From assembly GCA_022225965.2 (NCBI GenBank), contig JAKJXP020000079.1:124001-188000 (forward strand): a stretch of 64,000 nt of DNA. The letters are read 5' to 3'. This DNA is from Diatrype stigma. Its lineage: Eukaryota; Ascomycota; Sordariomycetes; Xylariales; Diatrypaceae. Positions 12,409 through 22,896 of this stretch are shown here, piece after piece. Positions within the stretch are counted from its first letter, which is position 1; each line of letters starts with the position of its first letter. The translations under genes were made by a program, and so were the position numbers. The notes below the pieces were generated by a model. It was not told where the DNA came from, searched no databases, and was given only the letters and a program-made list of their open reading frames with translations.

Positions 12409-13962
12409 ATGAGGAAGGTACTGTCCTTGATTGGTGCTATCATATCTGGCCAAGGTATGGAAGGTGCTTACAGAACTACCTACTGTACACACTGTTGTTT
12501 TGACTAATCTCTTATATTAGGTTCTACCCATTCTTCCGCTGATAAAACCAAGTCCGAGAAAGAGCTTGCCCAGATGGACGAGACCATGGGTAGCCACACT
12601 AAGGACAATGCGAACCGAATATCGTCTCATCGCCGAGTATCGTCAGAGCCGATGATTGAGCTAAATCGAACGCCCGCATCACGAGAGGCTTCCAAAAGAT
12701 CTACCACGAAGTGTACGATGGAAGATGAGCATCAGAAGAAAGCAAAATACCCCGGTAAAGGCACACAGTTGGGTGGGGCTGGCCTAGACTCCCAGGAGGA
12801 TGAGTCGTCAGAAGGAAAAGCCTTGAAGGCTCGGCTTTCGTCTCAGGACCAGACCATTAAGGCCCTCGAAAAGAGACTAGCATATCATATCTCCAAAAGA
12901 GAGGACGCTGAGAGCGCCAACCGGTTCTTGGAGATTGATAATGACAGGAAGAGCCATAACACAAGAAACCTTGAGCATCATCTGGAAAGCGTCAACACAG
13001 AGCTCCAAGACCTACAGAAAGAATACTGGGAGCTTGAGGATCGAAATGAGCATATGACAGATGAAATCAAGCAGCTTCGGGCTCAATGGATAGGGGCCAC
13101 CGAGGAGCTAGGCCGACTCCAGAAGATCGACAGGAAACACGCTATTGACGATGAGGCCGTGATGGCTATCTGGAATAACCTTGTCTGCACGATCCATACC
13201 CTAGCATCGAGAGCATCTGCTTGTAAAGGCAACTTAGTTGCTCCCACTACAGATCAGCGCGAAAAGTTCGGGTTCTTAGCCCCGTATTTCGGGAAGTACT
13301 TTCCATCTCATCCCTCAGTCCTATTTGAGGCATACATATGGTCGAGAATTAGCTACATCCTCAATGCCCCAAGCATGATATGGTCTCACGAAGCTGGTCG
13401 GGCTGTGCGCCTTGTCACGGATTCAATAATTCGTAAGTTATCGATATGGAAGAAAGGGCCAGAAATTACCACTAATACCATATGAATAGGGGTTTCCCAA
13501 TCACACAATGAGGTAAATCGGTGCCACCAGTGGCGTGCGGATACAAACTGCCTGCTACATGACTATCGCAGCAATCTAACCGGACTGGAGGAAGGAGCGC
13601 AAGAAAGGATCATCCAAGATATTTGCCTTTTCTTTACGCAACATTCTGTCGGTATAGATCACGACAAGCTGACTACGGAACTCCGTGGAATTTTGCAAAA
13701 GCTGTTCGACTTCTGCAGTACCACCGCTCGAGCCAAGGCTGCTTACATCGCCTTTTCTCCGAGGTGTGGCTTTATCTTTCGCAATGGGGCACCCAGAATT
13801 TTCGGGTTTGAGGAGGACACCATGGAGTTCAGGGAAACGACGTCTCCCCAAAAAGACATTATAGACTTCGTCATTTCGCCTGGTCTAGTCAAGCATGGAA
13901 ATTCTGACGGCGAGGACTACGACCAACACACAATCCTCGACAAGGCTAGAGTGACAATCTGA
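12409..13962 (+). CDS. Coiled-coil protein of unknown function
   Basis: Three exons (12409-12454, 12521-13432, 13490-13962) encode 476 residues. The start was placed at 12409 because its 46-nt exon (beginning MRKVLSLIGAII) joins in frame at CAAG/GTTCT to the long open frame. Residues about 90-190 form a charged, heptad-rich coiled coil (SQDQTIKALEKRL..., LEHHLESVNTELQDLQKEY). After it come helical segments with aromatic residues (LAPYFGKYF, EAYIWSRISYIL) and a C-terminal part containing STTARAKAAYIAF. The first 12 or so residues are hydrophobic, but the rest is strongly charged, so secretion is doubtful. I do not recognise the family; it resembles lineage-specific coiled-coil proteins of filamentous fungi. 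No function is proposed. Confidence 0.75.
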
Positions 13963-14916
13963 GAGGGCCCGAATCCATTGGACGGAAAGTGTGATAGCTC
14001 TACGATGATGGCCTCAAGGGCTATAGGGGTGATCGTGTGATAGTGGGCAAGGGGCAAAATGAGCTGACGACGATTTGATTTCTAGCCAACAGAGCGGCGC
14101 TGAAAGCTTTGCATTGCTTGGGAATGCAAATGATACTAGATATGCAGGCAGTTAGGAAGCTATACCCATGCTGACGGTAATATGATGAGCTCTCTCGACT
14201 GCATCGACCTCCTATCATGGAGAAACATTATAAGATCTAAGCAGTGGAAGGATTCTAGCTGTATAGGGTAAGCAAAAGAGTATAAGGATTTCACTGTGAA
14301 TACTGTATATGGACAAGTCTGTATGTACAATTTCCGTGATTCTATTCACTATATTACAGCTATCTGTAGGCGGCAGGCACCTGTATTTATACTGGATAGG
14401 CCGCTGTAAGTATTAGGCTTATAGGGAGTTATGGAAGGTTATGGAAGGTTGTAGAATTTTCTGGATAGGGGGACGGGCCCCCCTATTCCCCAGCAGCTGT
14501 TCCATTTTAGGCTTAGTGTGTTTTTGCCTAGGGGCAGAACCCCTATAGCCACGTAAGCTCGTAATTATATAATTACGTTATTATACGGTTTAAAAGGTGC
14601 TGGAATTTTCCGTAGCCAGTAGGAATTTGTTCCTTTTTCCAGCTAATCCTAGAAACATCACAACATGTGCACTAGAGTGATTGTTAAGAACACGAATAAG
14701 TAGACTACCCATATCAAACTGGATGGGTCGACTAATCGACCCCTTGATGAGGATCCAGTTTTAGTATGTTGAACGGGGGACTTGATTGCCCATGGCCAAA
14801 ATATAGCGATTGCCGACTATAGAAAGGCACAGCGCTACATGTTAATAATTATATATCGGTAGCGTGATCATCCAGATCCCATCGTAGATCTCCAGCTTGC
14901 CCAAACACCACGCGCA
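13963..14916. other. AT-rich intergenic stretch with hairpin
   Basis: Convergent 3' region between the coiled-coil gene and the cupin gene. 14540-14660 is AT-rich and no coding frame survives, so it could be a decayed mobile element, but no terminal repeats or transposase fragment were found. A nested inverted repeat lies at 14716-14761. Confidence 0.45.
14716..14761. repeat. Nested inverted repeat (hairpin)
   Basis: The outer arms AAACTGGAT and ATCCAGTTT (9 bp, perfect) enclose a perfect 7-bp hairpin GGGTCGA-CTAA-TCGACCC. It lies in non-coding DNA beyond the 3' end of the cupin gene. Confidence 0.9.
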
Positions 14917-15756
14917 TTAAGAGGTCCTGGGTTCCCACCCAGCCGGGGCGAGCTCAAAGCCGCTCTCGATGAAGGCCGGGGCAACTATAATCAGACATTA
15001 GCGCATGAACGGAATAGATGGATGGACGGATGATCAAGACAGCCAGAAAACCTCGCAAACAATGGATAAAAGGGAGAGACCGTATTGGATGGGATTTGGC
15101 AGGCCAACCAAGGCCACACCAGCTCTCGTTCACTCACCCGTCGTGCCCACCAGCGTCCAATTCCCCCAGCTCTTCGCGCGCTGCCACTCGCCCTTCGCCA
15201 CGACAGCCTGCGGTCTCTGCTGTTGCTGTGGCTGTTGGCCCTGCAGACCCTGGCCCTGGCCCTGACCCTTCGCACCACCAGCACCGGCACCCGAGGCGAA
15301 CAAGTCCCCGCCGAGCACGTGCTCGCGCACGGGGGTGCCGTCGTCGAGGGCGAGGTACAGCGACAGCGGGGCGCCGGCGTAGTAGTGCCAGACCTCGGCG
15401 GCGTCGACGCGGTGCCAGTAGGAGTAATCGGCGGCGCCCTCGAGCAGGAAGTAGATGGCGGTGCTGACGGAGCGGTTGGTGCCGGGCTGCAGGGCCGCGT
15501 CCCGGAACGTCTCGGAGTACCAGCCCTTCTCGGCGCTCGGGGCCAGGCCCAGCAGGTCGATCACCTCCTGCGCCGTGTGCTGCTGCTGCGGCGGCGCCGA
15601 AGGGTCCGAGCGCGCTGCCGGCGGCGAGGATGGGCCGTAGGGGGAGCGGCGGCGGACGTCGCCGTGATTCGGGTGGGGATTGAAGGTGGGAGGCGTTACG
15701 ACGATGCCGCTGGCGAGAGCGCATAGGGAGAGGATGAGGCTGGGGCTGAACAACAT
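14917..15756 (-). CDS. DUF985 (Cupin_5) family protein, probably secreted
   Basis: Two exons (15756-15138, 14984-14917; 153-bp intron) give 228 residues. MLFSPSLILSLCALASG is a good signal peptide, so I use the ATG at 15756 rather than an in-frame ATG at 15792. The body matches the small beta-barrel cupin family DUF985: TAQEVIDLLGL near the start, GWYSETFRD, AIYFLLE, WHRVDAAEVWHYYAG, and after the intron VAPAFIESGFELA. A low-complexity G/Q insertion (GQGQGQGLQGQQPQQQQ) interrupts the barrel between the LGGD and GEWQRAKSWG segments. Function of this family in fungi is not established; a metal-dependent sugar or nucleotide-sugar epimerase-like fold is assumed from cupin membership. The exon is GC-rich, producing long meaningless antisense frames. 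Confidence 0.82.
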
Positions 15757-17548
15757 CGTTAAGGCGCGGGATTCGGGGCAGCCAACGTCCAAGCAAAGTG
15801 TCTATTGGCAATATCTGATGGAAGGGCGGAATTCACTAGGATGGAATCGATGAAGATCACCAGCCTGATCCTCAAAAGAACTTACGGGGGGCGGGGACGG
15901 AGAAAGAAGTTGGAGAGAGAACGAAGGGGGAGGGTTGGGAACAAGGTAGGTGCATGTCCATCATCTGATATTTATACTTCGTAGTTATATAGCCGGGGAG
16001 GGATCATGACCAGGTAATTCCTAGGCAATCAAATCATCCTTACGGACGTAAGTAGACTGGCAGGGAGGCACGGGAGTGGGCGGCGGACGTGCGTCCAAGT
16101 GTGTAAGTACAAGTATGGTTGGCTGTTACCCACATGCCTGGATACCCGATGCGGCGTCGAGACTGGAAATGACAAGAATCCGGATGATCGGGGGATCCAG
16201 CCCTTTCGTTCCAATGCCTTCTCGAACGAACGCCATTTTCCCGCCTCGAGTCAGCCGCAGTGACGCCTACCATCATGACTATCGTGCCTGCATGAAAGCC
16301 ACGTGCGATGGTGAACGGAAAAAAGCGCGCATAACTATACGATACGTCGATACGTACTTAGATACAGGCTGTGCAGCTCCAATACAACCCGGGAGATATT
16401 CGACCTCATGTGACGCGGGCGTTGTCAGAAAGTTCTTACTATTTGTTCTACCGACCATCTGGGTAATATACGTTAGGTACGTAATCCCTGGCGTAAGCTA
16501 CTTGGTAGGTAAACAGCCATGCGGTCCCGGTCCCCATTGGGTGTTGTCTGAGATACGCCTGCATTGCATGCATTGCGTTGCATTGTCTCTCGCTAGAACG
16601 TGTGTGTGTATGTGCGACATCGCCAGTGGCCTGAATGATGGGAAGATGCAGCCAACATGGCATGGCATGGCTTGACATGCGTGGAAGCAATGGATTGTAC
16701 GACGGAAGTCATGTTTGTCCAACTCTGGTTATGCAGTCATGATAAGCCCTTGCGCGCTGCATGATGCACTGCCGGGGATGCAGAAGAACATCGGATTCTA
16801 CTGCTGTGTTGGGCAAGCAGCAGACTCGGAATCGCGTGCATACCAAGTAGGTACTACCTACATACATACATACATACCTAAGGGAACTTGGCGCAGGAAC
16901 GGCCCGGAGATCGGCAATCTTTTGCGTCCGTTGCTGGCGCTCCCCCCTCTTCGAAGTTCGATATGAGCTTGCGTCGCTCTGCATTTGCGTGCTTGTGGAA
17001 TCTGCCAGGATGCTGATGCACAGCGGGCTCGGCGGGCTACAGTAGGTACAATACAGTAGGTAGGTACATATGTAGGATGACAACTAAAGGGCGGGGAATG
17101 GCGACATACATCCCGCCACGCCCACTCCCTTCTCGAGCAACGTCAATGGCTGATTGTCGATTTATCAGCTTCGTCTGGTCTGCCTTGGTTTCTTCTCAGC
17201 TTCATAACTACTCCAGCGATTGACTTCTTTCGATTGCTTTTCCGAGTCTCAAAGTACCGGCTGGTGGCGAGAATAAGTGAGCAATTTGGGTATCACTTAC
17301 CTAATTCAGTAGATAAGTCGGTACATACATAAGTACCTACTCAGTTACCAAGTTCGGTGCCACCCACCACAAGCTCAGCGACGACGGGACGGAGCTCAAG
17401 GTACAGACAGACAGCTACAGCAGTTGATAGGACAGCCACCAAGCCAGCCAGTCAGCCAGCCACAAAAGCCCACGGTTCACAAAGCACTTATAGCTGAAGC
17501 CAAGAGCAGAAACAAAAAGGGCAACTAAATCAAAGCAACAAATCAAGC
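15757..17548. other. Divergent promoter region (cupin / dehydrogenase)
   Basis: 1.8 kb between two divergently transcribed genes. It contains a CATA tetranucleotide run (16861-16876), TAGGTA words near 16853 and 17041-17066, and CAGCCAGYCAGC-like repeats near 17435-17460 in the likely 5' leader of the dehydrogenase. No gene recognised. Confidence 0.5.
16861..16876. repeat. CATA microsatellite
   Basis: Four exact tandem CATA units, flanked by ACTACCTA and CCTA words, in the divergent promoter region. Confidence 0.8.
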
Positions 17549-18513
17549 ATGGGAGAATACTTCGCCGACGACCCCGCGCCACCGGCTGCGGCTCCGGCTG
17601 CCGCACCAGCTCCAGCTCCGGCTCCGGGTTCCGCGTCCCGATTCTCGCCCAACAAGGACCTGACGGGCGAGAAGCTGGTGTTCCTGACGCCGTTCGCGAT
17701 CCCGGTGGAGTGGATCGCCGGCGCGCGGCGGGCGTACCCGGGGCTCGAGGTCGAGGCGCGGCGCTTCAACCCCTGGGCCCCGGGCAACGGCTCGCCGCCC
17801 GACGACGTCGACTGGGCCCGCGTGACCATCCTGGTGACGGGCCCGTCGCTGCCCACCCCGCAGGCGGCCCCGAGGCTGCGCCTCGTCCAGCTCCAGAGCG
17901 CCGGCGCCAACTACGCCCTCGACAAGCCGCTGTTCAAGGAGAAGGGGGTGGTTTTCTGCACGGCGAACGGTGTGCACGGGTGAGTTGTGTTTGGTTTTAT
18001 TTTTGATGCTTTGGTTATTTTGCCACTCTTGTTTTCCACCCCTTTCATTGCTCCTAGTAGCTAGCTACCTAACCTGCCCGTCTTCCAATCGGCTGGTGGG
18101 CTGGTCAGTTTCATGACTCTTCGGAATGATCATTACACATATCTGCTACACCCATGTACCTTGCCATCTTACCTACATACGCTTTTCTCATGCGCATGAT
18201 GTTGCACGGCATTTGCCGCCAATGTGGCCTCTGTGACACGAAATGGAAGTGCCGCAGGTTTGCTGACTGTGTTTTCTGTGCGACATTAGGCCTCAGATCG
18301 CGGAATGGGTCATCGCGACCTACCTCACGTTCCAGCACCGCTGTAGGTTATCCATTATGTGAACGAGCTGCGCGATTCAGTCAATATAACTGACCAGGCA
18401 TCTAATTACACCGACGCAGTACTCCACTACTACGAGAAGCAAAAGGAGGGCTACTGGGACCGCGACACGCATGACCTGGATACGGTGGACGCAGTGAGCC
18501 AGCGGGTGTAAGT

Positions 18514-18583
<70 letters not shown>

Positions 18584-19370
18584 GTCCCCCCCCCCCCCCC
18601 CCCCCCATTCTTCTCCTTCCCATCATGCCTATCCACCCGTCCACCCAAGGGAACTAACCCCCTACCTTTCTTCCTCGCATTGCAGCGGCATCCTAGGCTA
18701 CGGCAGTCTCGGCCGGCAGGTGGCCCGGGCCGCGACGGCCCTGGGCTCCGAAGTGTACGCGTACACGGCGCGGCCGCGGCCGACGCCCGAGTCGCGCCGC
18801 GACGACGCGTACTACGTTCCCGGGCTGGGGGACCCGGAGGGCGTGCTACCCGCGAAGTGGTTCTCGGGCACGGGCCGGGCCGACATCCACGCGTTCCTGG
18901 CGTCGGGGCTCGACCTGCTGGTCGTCGCGCTGCCCCTGACGGACGCGACGCGCGGCCTGCTCGGCGCCGACGAGTTCAAGGTGCTGTACGACGCGGCGCC
19001 GGAGCAGCAGCGGGCAGACGACCTGACCGAGGAGGAGAGGGCCCGGTGGGAGGCGAAGGGCCGGAAGAAGCGCCCGCGGACCTACGTGTCCAATGTGGGT
19101 CGCGGGCCCGTGATCCGCACCGATGACCTGCTGGCCGCGCTCGACGGCGGCTGGATCCGCGGCGCCGCGCTCGACGTGACGGATCCGGAGCCGCTGCCCA
19201 AGGACCACCCGCTGTGGACCGCCGAGAACGTCACGGTCACGCCGCACATCAGCGGCAACTCCACCCACTACACCGACCGGCTGCTGGCCATCGTCGACGT
19301 CAACCTGGAGCGGCTGAGCCGGGGCGAGGACAAGTTCATCAACGAGGTGAATAAGAAGAGGGGCTACTGA
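17549..19370 (+). CDS. D-isomer-specific 2-hydroxyacid dehydrogenase (NAD-binding)
   Basis: Four exons (17549-17979, 18290-18342, 18420-18507, 18686-19370) encode 418 residues. It should interconvert a 2-keto acid and a D-2-hydroxy acid using NAD(P)H, in the cytosol. The Rossmann motif GYGSLG is at 195-200. The catalytic triad is present: Arg about 330 in SNVGRGPVI, Glu about 359 in DPEPLP, His about 378 in TPHISGN. The N-terminus has a Pro/Ala-rich tract (residues 9-27). A charged insertion of about 30 residues (about 292-322) separates the FKVLY and TYVSNVGRG segments. Exons 2 and 3 are tiny but supply the conserved QIAEWV and VSQRV parts. The third intron holds the G66/C21 run. Substrate is unknown (glyoxylate/hydroxypyruvate-like). 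Confidence 0.9.
18515..18606. repeat. G66-TTAGT-C21 homopolymer pair inside intron 3
   Basis: An uninterrupted run of 66 G, the five bases TTAGT, then 21 C. It starts 7 nt downstream of the intron's GTAAGT donor (18508) and ends about 80 nt before the TGCAG acceptor. The two runs are complementary and could form a G21:C21 hairpin, and the G run could form quadruplexes. See finding. Confidence 0.95.
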
Positions 19371-19863
19371 TGTTGGAGAAGTATTTTGGGGTATTCAGCA
19401 CGCGGTGCTATGCAGTGTTCCTCTAGACTATTGGAAAAATCAATTCTCATACAGTTATCAAGCGTTGTTGAGAGTCCGTCTCCCTTGCTTTGCGTCGCTG
19501 GTAACCATCCACCATCCCACTCTTTCCGTTAGCCGTTGCTTGCTTGCTACCTCAGGCGAGGGCGCCTCTTATATTCGTAATGCAGCGCGTTCGTTGCAGC
19601 AGTCATGCTTACTCCATAACTCCGTGATTCGTTCAGCCATCCAACCAACCACCCATGCGTCCATCCGTGCCCCTATCCATCCACAAGCATATGCCGCATT
19701 ACGATGTAGTACTTGCCCTCACCCTCCTCTCTCCTCTCCTATCCTCTCCCTCCTTTCTGTAGTTCTCATTAGTTGATAGACCCTGCCCACCCCTCCCGAT
19801 TTTATCATAATACATCGTGCCTGTCCAATGCACACACATCCACGTCCAAAGTTCATCCTTGAA
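19371..19863. other. Convergent 3' intergenic region
   Basis: Between the stop of the dehydrogenase (+) and the stop of the disordered protein gene (-). It is pyrimidine-rich on the plus strand near 19700-19790. Nothing else was seen. Confidence 0.5.
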
Positions 19864-22800
19864 TCACAAGAACCCATAAAGTTCGTCATCTAGTTCCACG
19901 TCTCCGTAATCCGTCTCCTGAGACGCCGGCGGCGGAGGCGCTGGTGCAGGTTCAGGTGCAGGTGCTGGTGCAGCGGCCCCTCCCTCGCCCGCATCCTTAG
20001 GCTGGGAGGTCTTCTTTAATTGCTGCTGTCCTAAAAGGGCGAGCATCTCTTCATACGAGCCGCCCGGCTGCCGGCTGTTGTTGGGTCGCCGCTGTCCACC
20101 AGCCCCTTGATGCTGGGGCTGCTGTTTTTGCATGCTGCCAGACCCTATACTATCGGGTCGCTGTGTAGGCTCGTTTCTCTTCAAAGTAGGCGTCGTAGGT
20201 GGCGGGCATGAGGAGAGCTGGTTGACCGTTTGTTTCTTGGGGCGCTCGTCAGATGGTCTCGATGGGGGTGGTGGTGGTCGACCACTATTGGAAGGTCGCC
20301 CCCCTGCCGTGGTCGTTGTCGCCGGGTCAGGCGTCGTAGTGGGAGCAGTAGTAAGTGCTGGTGACTCCTGACTCTCGCTTACATATTCCATCAAGAGCCT
20401 CTCCGCGGCCTCTTCTTCCTCCCTGTTGAACTGATCCACGGCCTCCTGCACTCTTCGCCGGGCCGACGAACTTTCCCATACCGCTGTCTTGTTCCGCTCG
20501 ATCAGGTATTTGCTGCGAAAGTCCCGGTTAGTAGATGCAAATAGCGGCTTCGTTGAATAGTGAGGCGGTGCTGGAGCAGCCTTGCGCGGCTTAGTTGGAT
20601 CCGCCAGAGCTCCCGAATCCCTTCTACTAGGTTGCCGTGAGATGCACTTATCCTGAGACGTCGAGATATTTGTGCATTGTGATACATGCTTTGAGTTCTT
20701 TGCAGATTTTGATATCGCACTGCCCGACTCTCCAAGATCGTTGCGGGATACGTAAGATCGCCCCCCAACAGAGCCTTGGGACTTGGGTTTGTCTCGTGAT
20801 TTTGACGAAGGTTGGCCGGCATTCCTAGAAATTGAGGTACTTTCAAGACTATCGCCCCCCTTTGCCAAATCACGTTCGATCCTGCTTATCTGTGGGGCCG
20901 GACTTATTTGCCGATGTTTCGATCGATCGTGTCCTTTTGTATCAGTCCCCTTGCGGCAGAGGGAATCAGGCGTTGCCTTAACTCCTATTTCGTGAATCAG
21001 AGGCGGTTCGACTTTGCTAGTGGTTGGCTCCTCTACTGGGGCGCCTGCATTGTAGCTCTGCATTGGAAATGACGAGTCCATATCCTCTTTCGGATCCATC
21101 CAGTCCTGAGACAAAACAAGATCTTGAGTGGACAAAAACGAGATATCAATAGAACACTTCGTTGCTTGAACATCACAGGGCTCATGGGTGGCCAGTTCGC
21201 TAGGCTGACTATCACGCGTGACGTCCTGCTTTTCTGGATTAGGCGCAGCGTTTTTGCTATCTGTATAATGAACTTGGGCTGAAGCACCTGGTAACATAGG
21301 GACCTTGGAAGGCTGTATCTGCCTTATCGAAGGCGATGACATGCTCATGGACTCCTGGCTTGTCGACATTGCCTGGCTATATTCCGTCCTCAAAGAAGCA
21401 ACTGGTTCGTCGTACAGTTCACGCACCTCCTGGGATGGGCTTGGGAAGAAATCATCTAGGTGACTCATCATGAACTGCTGTGTGCTAGATGGAGGAATCG
21501 ATAGTCCCTGGCCTAAATTTGCTGCACCTAGGCTTTGATGATTATCGACTTGCGGAACTTTGCTGACGAACTTCGGCCTATTCACGCTGCTGCCGGTTGC
21601 GCGAGCGGGTGACCTGAATTTCGGGGGGCGTGGAGGTGGTCCCATAAGGGTCCCGTTGTGGGGCTGAGAAGATAGACGGGAGGCGGAGACAGGCACTGGG
21701 GGTTTTCGGAACATATGCTTTGCTGAACTCATGGTAGAGTTACGGGGAGTAGTTGTTGGCTTTGTAGGAACCAGGCGAGGCTTCAAAGGAGTGATATTAT
21801 CCCTCAATATGGTGTCCCTCGCAGGTAAGTCTTGGAGTGCCTTCCGCGCCGTAGGCAGCGCCACATTCTTTTTAGGTTCCATGGTCCGAACTTCTGCTGG
21901 TGCAGGACTAGAACCAGTTGACTGCCATGATTGCTTTTCGAGCATGGCAGGTTGATCTGGTACTGCTTGCGGCTGGGATATATTCTCCAACGCATGAGAG
22001 CTAGCCACTTCAGGCAACTTAGGTAGCATTCGCTCGCTCTCAACCCCACCCCCTTCGATTGCATTATCGGCCTGCGATTTTTTGACCTCTTCCTTGATCT
22101 CACCTTTCTTAGCCGGGCTACTCGGGATACAGGAAGACTCGCTTAGGAGCTGCTGACAGACAAGTTCCTGTTCCAACATTTCATCAACGTCATGGGCTGA
22201 TTCAATCTGTGATTTAGCAACATCATTGGAGATCGGGGTAGCAACGTCGTTAGAGGCAGTTTGTACTAGCTCTTCGATTGCGACTTCAGGCGAACACCTC
22301 GTGGGTACAGGATCGCAAGGTGGTGTTTCAATCCGCTGCTTTTTTGGAGGCGGCTCCTCATTCCCAACCTCGTCTTCATCACCGGCTGACAACGTTCCGC
22401 TATCAGTACCGCTGTCTTCAGCATTTCGGGCGACAACAATGTTTGACGGCCCAGGCGCCTTGTGTTTAGGGTTAGGGTTAGGGCTAGGGCTAGCATTGAC
22501 TTTGTTGCTCGGCTCCTTCCTCGGTTTGCCGCACAGGAAGCGGGAGATGGTATCCTGGGACGGGTGGACCTCGACCAGAGGCAATCCCTTCTTCTTCTTC
22601 TCGGCCCGTTCCTTATCTTCCTTCTCCTTCTTCCTATCGCGAGCAAGCCTAGCTCTGGCCTGGTTCTTCTCCTTCTCGAACTCCCGGCGGATGCGATCCT
22701 GCTCGAAGAGCTCCTGCCGCCGCTGCTCGGCCTTGGATAGCTTGGGCACCTTGGTCTTCTTCTGGTAGGCCTTTTTGACTTGCTTGGTGGTCATAGGAGC

Positions 22801-22896
22801 CACGAGCGGGCGAGAGGATCCATCTTCGCCGAAGTCGCCATTGATGGCCGAGGGCGCGTTCGGGATGATAGTGAAATGGTTCTGGACCGGTGCCAT
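19864..22896 (-). CDS. Large intrinsically disordered, probably nuclear, protein
   Basis: A single uninterrupted frame of 1010 residues. The N-terminal 120 residues are the most conserved-looking: basic TTKQVKKAYQKKTKVPKLSKAEQRRQ, then a charged helix rich in R/K/E, then SQDTISRFLCGKP. The rest is Ser/Pro/Thr/Gln-rich disorder, with helical RRRVQEAVDQFNREEEEAAERLLMEY about 170 residues from the end, a Pro-rich segment, EEMLALLGQQQLKK, and an acidic tail DYGDVELDDELYGFL. No catalytic domain is visible. QDTISRFL comes close to a PCNA-interacting (PIP) box but has Leu in place of the second aromatic. I believe similar proteins occur across Sordariomycetes but cannot name the family. Nuclear location is inferred from the basic clusters. 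Confidence 0.8.
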   Translation of the reverse strand: MAPVQNHFTIIPNAPSAINGDFGEDGSSRPLVAPMTTKQVKKAYQKKTKVPKLSKAEQRRQELFEQDRIRREFEKEKNQARARLARDRKKEKEDKERAEKKKKGLPLVEVHPSQDTISRFLCGKPRKEPSNKVNASPSPNPNPKHKAPGPSNIVVARNAEDSGTDSGTLSAGDEDEVGNEEPPPKKQRIETPPCDPVPTRCSPEVAIEELVQTASNDVATPISNDVAKSQIESAHDVDEMLEQELVCQQLLSESSCIPSSPAKKGEIKEEVKKSQADNAIEGGGVESERMLPKLPEVASSHALENISQPQAVPDQPAMLEKQSWQSTGSSPAPAEVRTMEPKKNVALPTARKALQDLPARDTILRDNITPLKPRLVPTKPTTTPRNSTMSSAKHMFRKPPVPVSASRLSSQPHNGTLMGPPPRPPKFRSPARATGSSVNRPKFVSKVPQVDNHQSLGAANLGQGLSIPPSSTQQFMMSHLDDFFPSPSQEVRELYDEPVASLRTEYSQAMSTSQESMSMSSPSIRQIQPSKVPMLPGASAQVHYTDSKNAAPNPEKQDVTRDSQPSELATHEPCDVQATKCSIDISFLSTQDLVLSQDWMDPKEDMDSSFPMQSYNAGAPVEEPTTSKVEPPLIHEIGVKATPDSLCRKGTDTKGHDRSKHRQISPAPQISRIERDLAKGGDSLESTSISRNAGQPSSKSRDKPKSQGSVGGRSYVSRNDLGESGSAISKSAKNSKHVSQCTNISTSQDKCISRQPSRRDSGALADPTKPRKAAPAPPHYSTKPLFASTNRDFRSKYLIERNKTAVWESSSARRRVQEAVDQFNREEEEAAERLLMEYVSESQESPALTTAPTTTPDPATTTTAGGRPSNSGRPPPPPSRPSDERPKKQTVNQLSSCPPPTTPTLKRNEPTQRPDSIGSGSMQKQQPQHQGAGGQRRPNNSRQPGGSYEEMLALLGQQQLKKTSQPKDAGEGGAAAPAPAPEPAPAPPPPASQETDYGDVELDDELYGFL

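Noticed and set aside
15005..15726. Long plus-strand frames with Arg/Ala/Pro-rich products
   Set aside because: Antisense to the DUF985 cupin exon, which has a signal peptide, conserved motifs and a frame-preserving intron.
18402..18648. Poly-proline/poly-glycine frames
   Set aside because: Produced by the G66/C21 homopolymer run in an intron.
22466..22489. Possible telomere or chromosome end
   Set aside because: Only four units, inside an intact coding frame, with genes on both sides.
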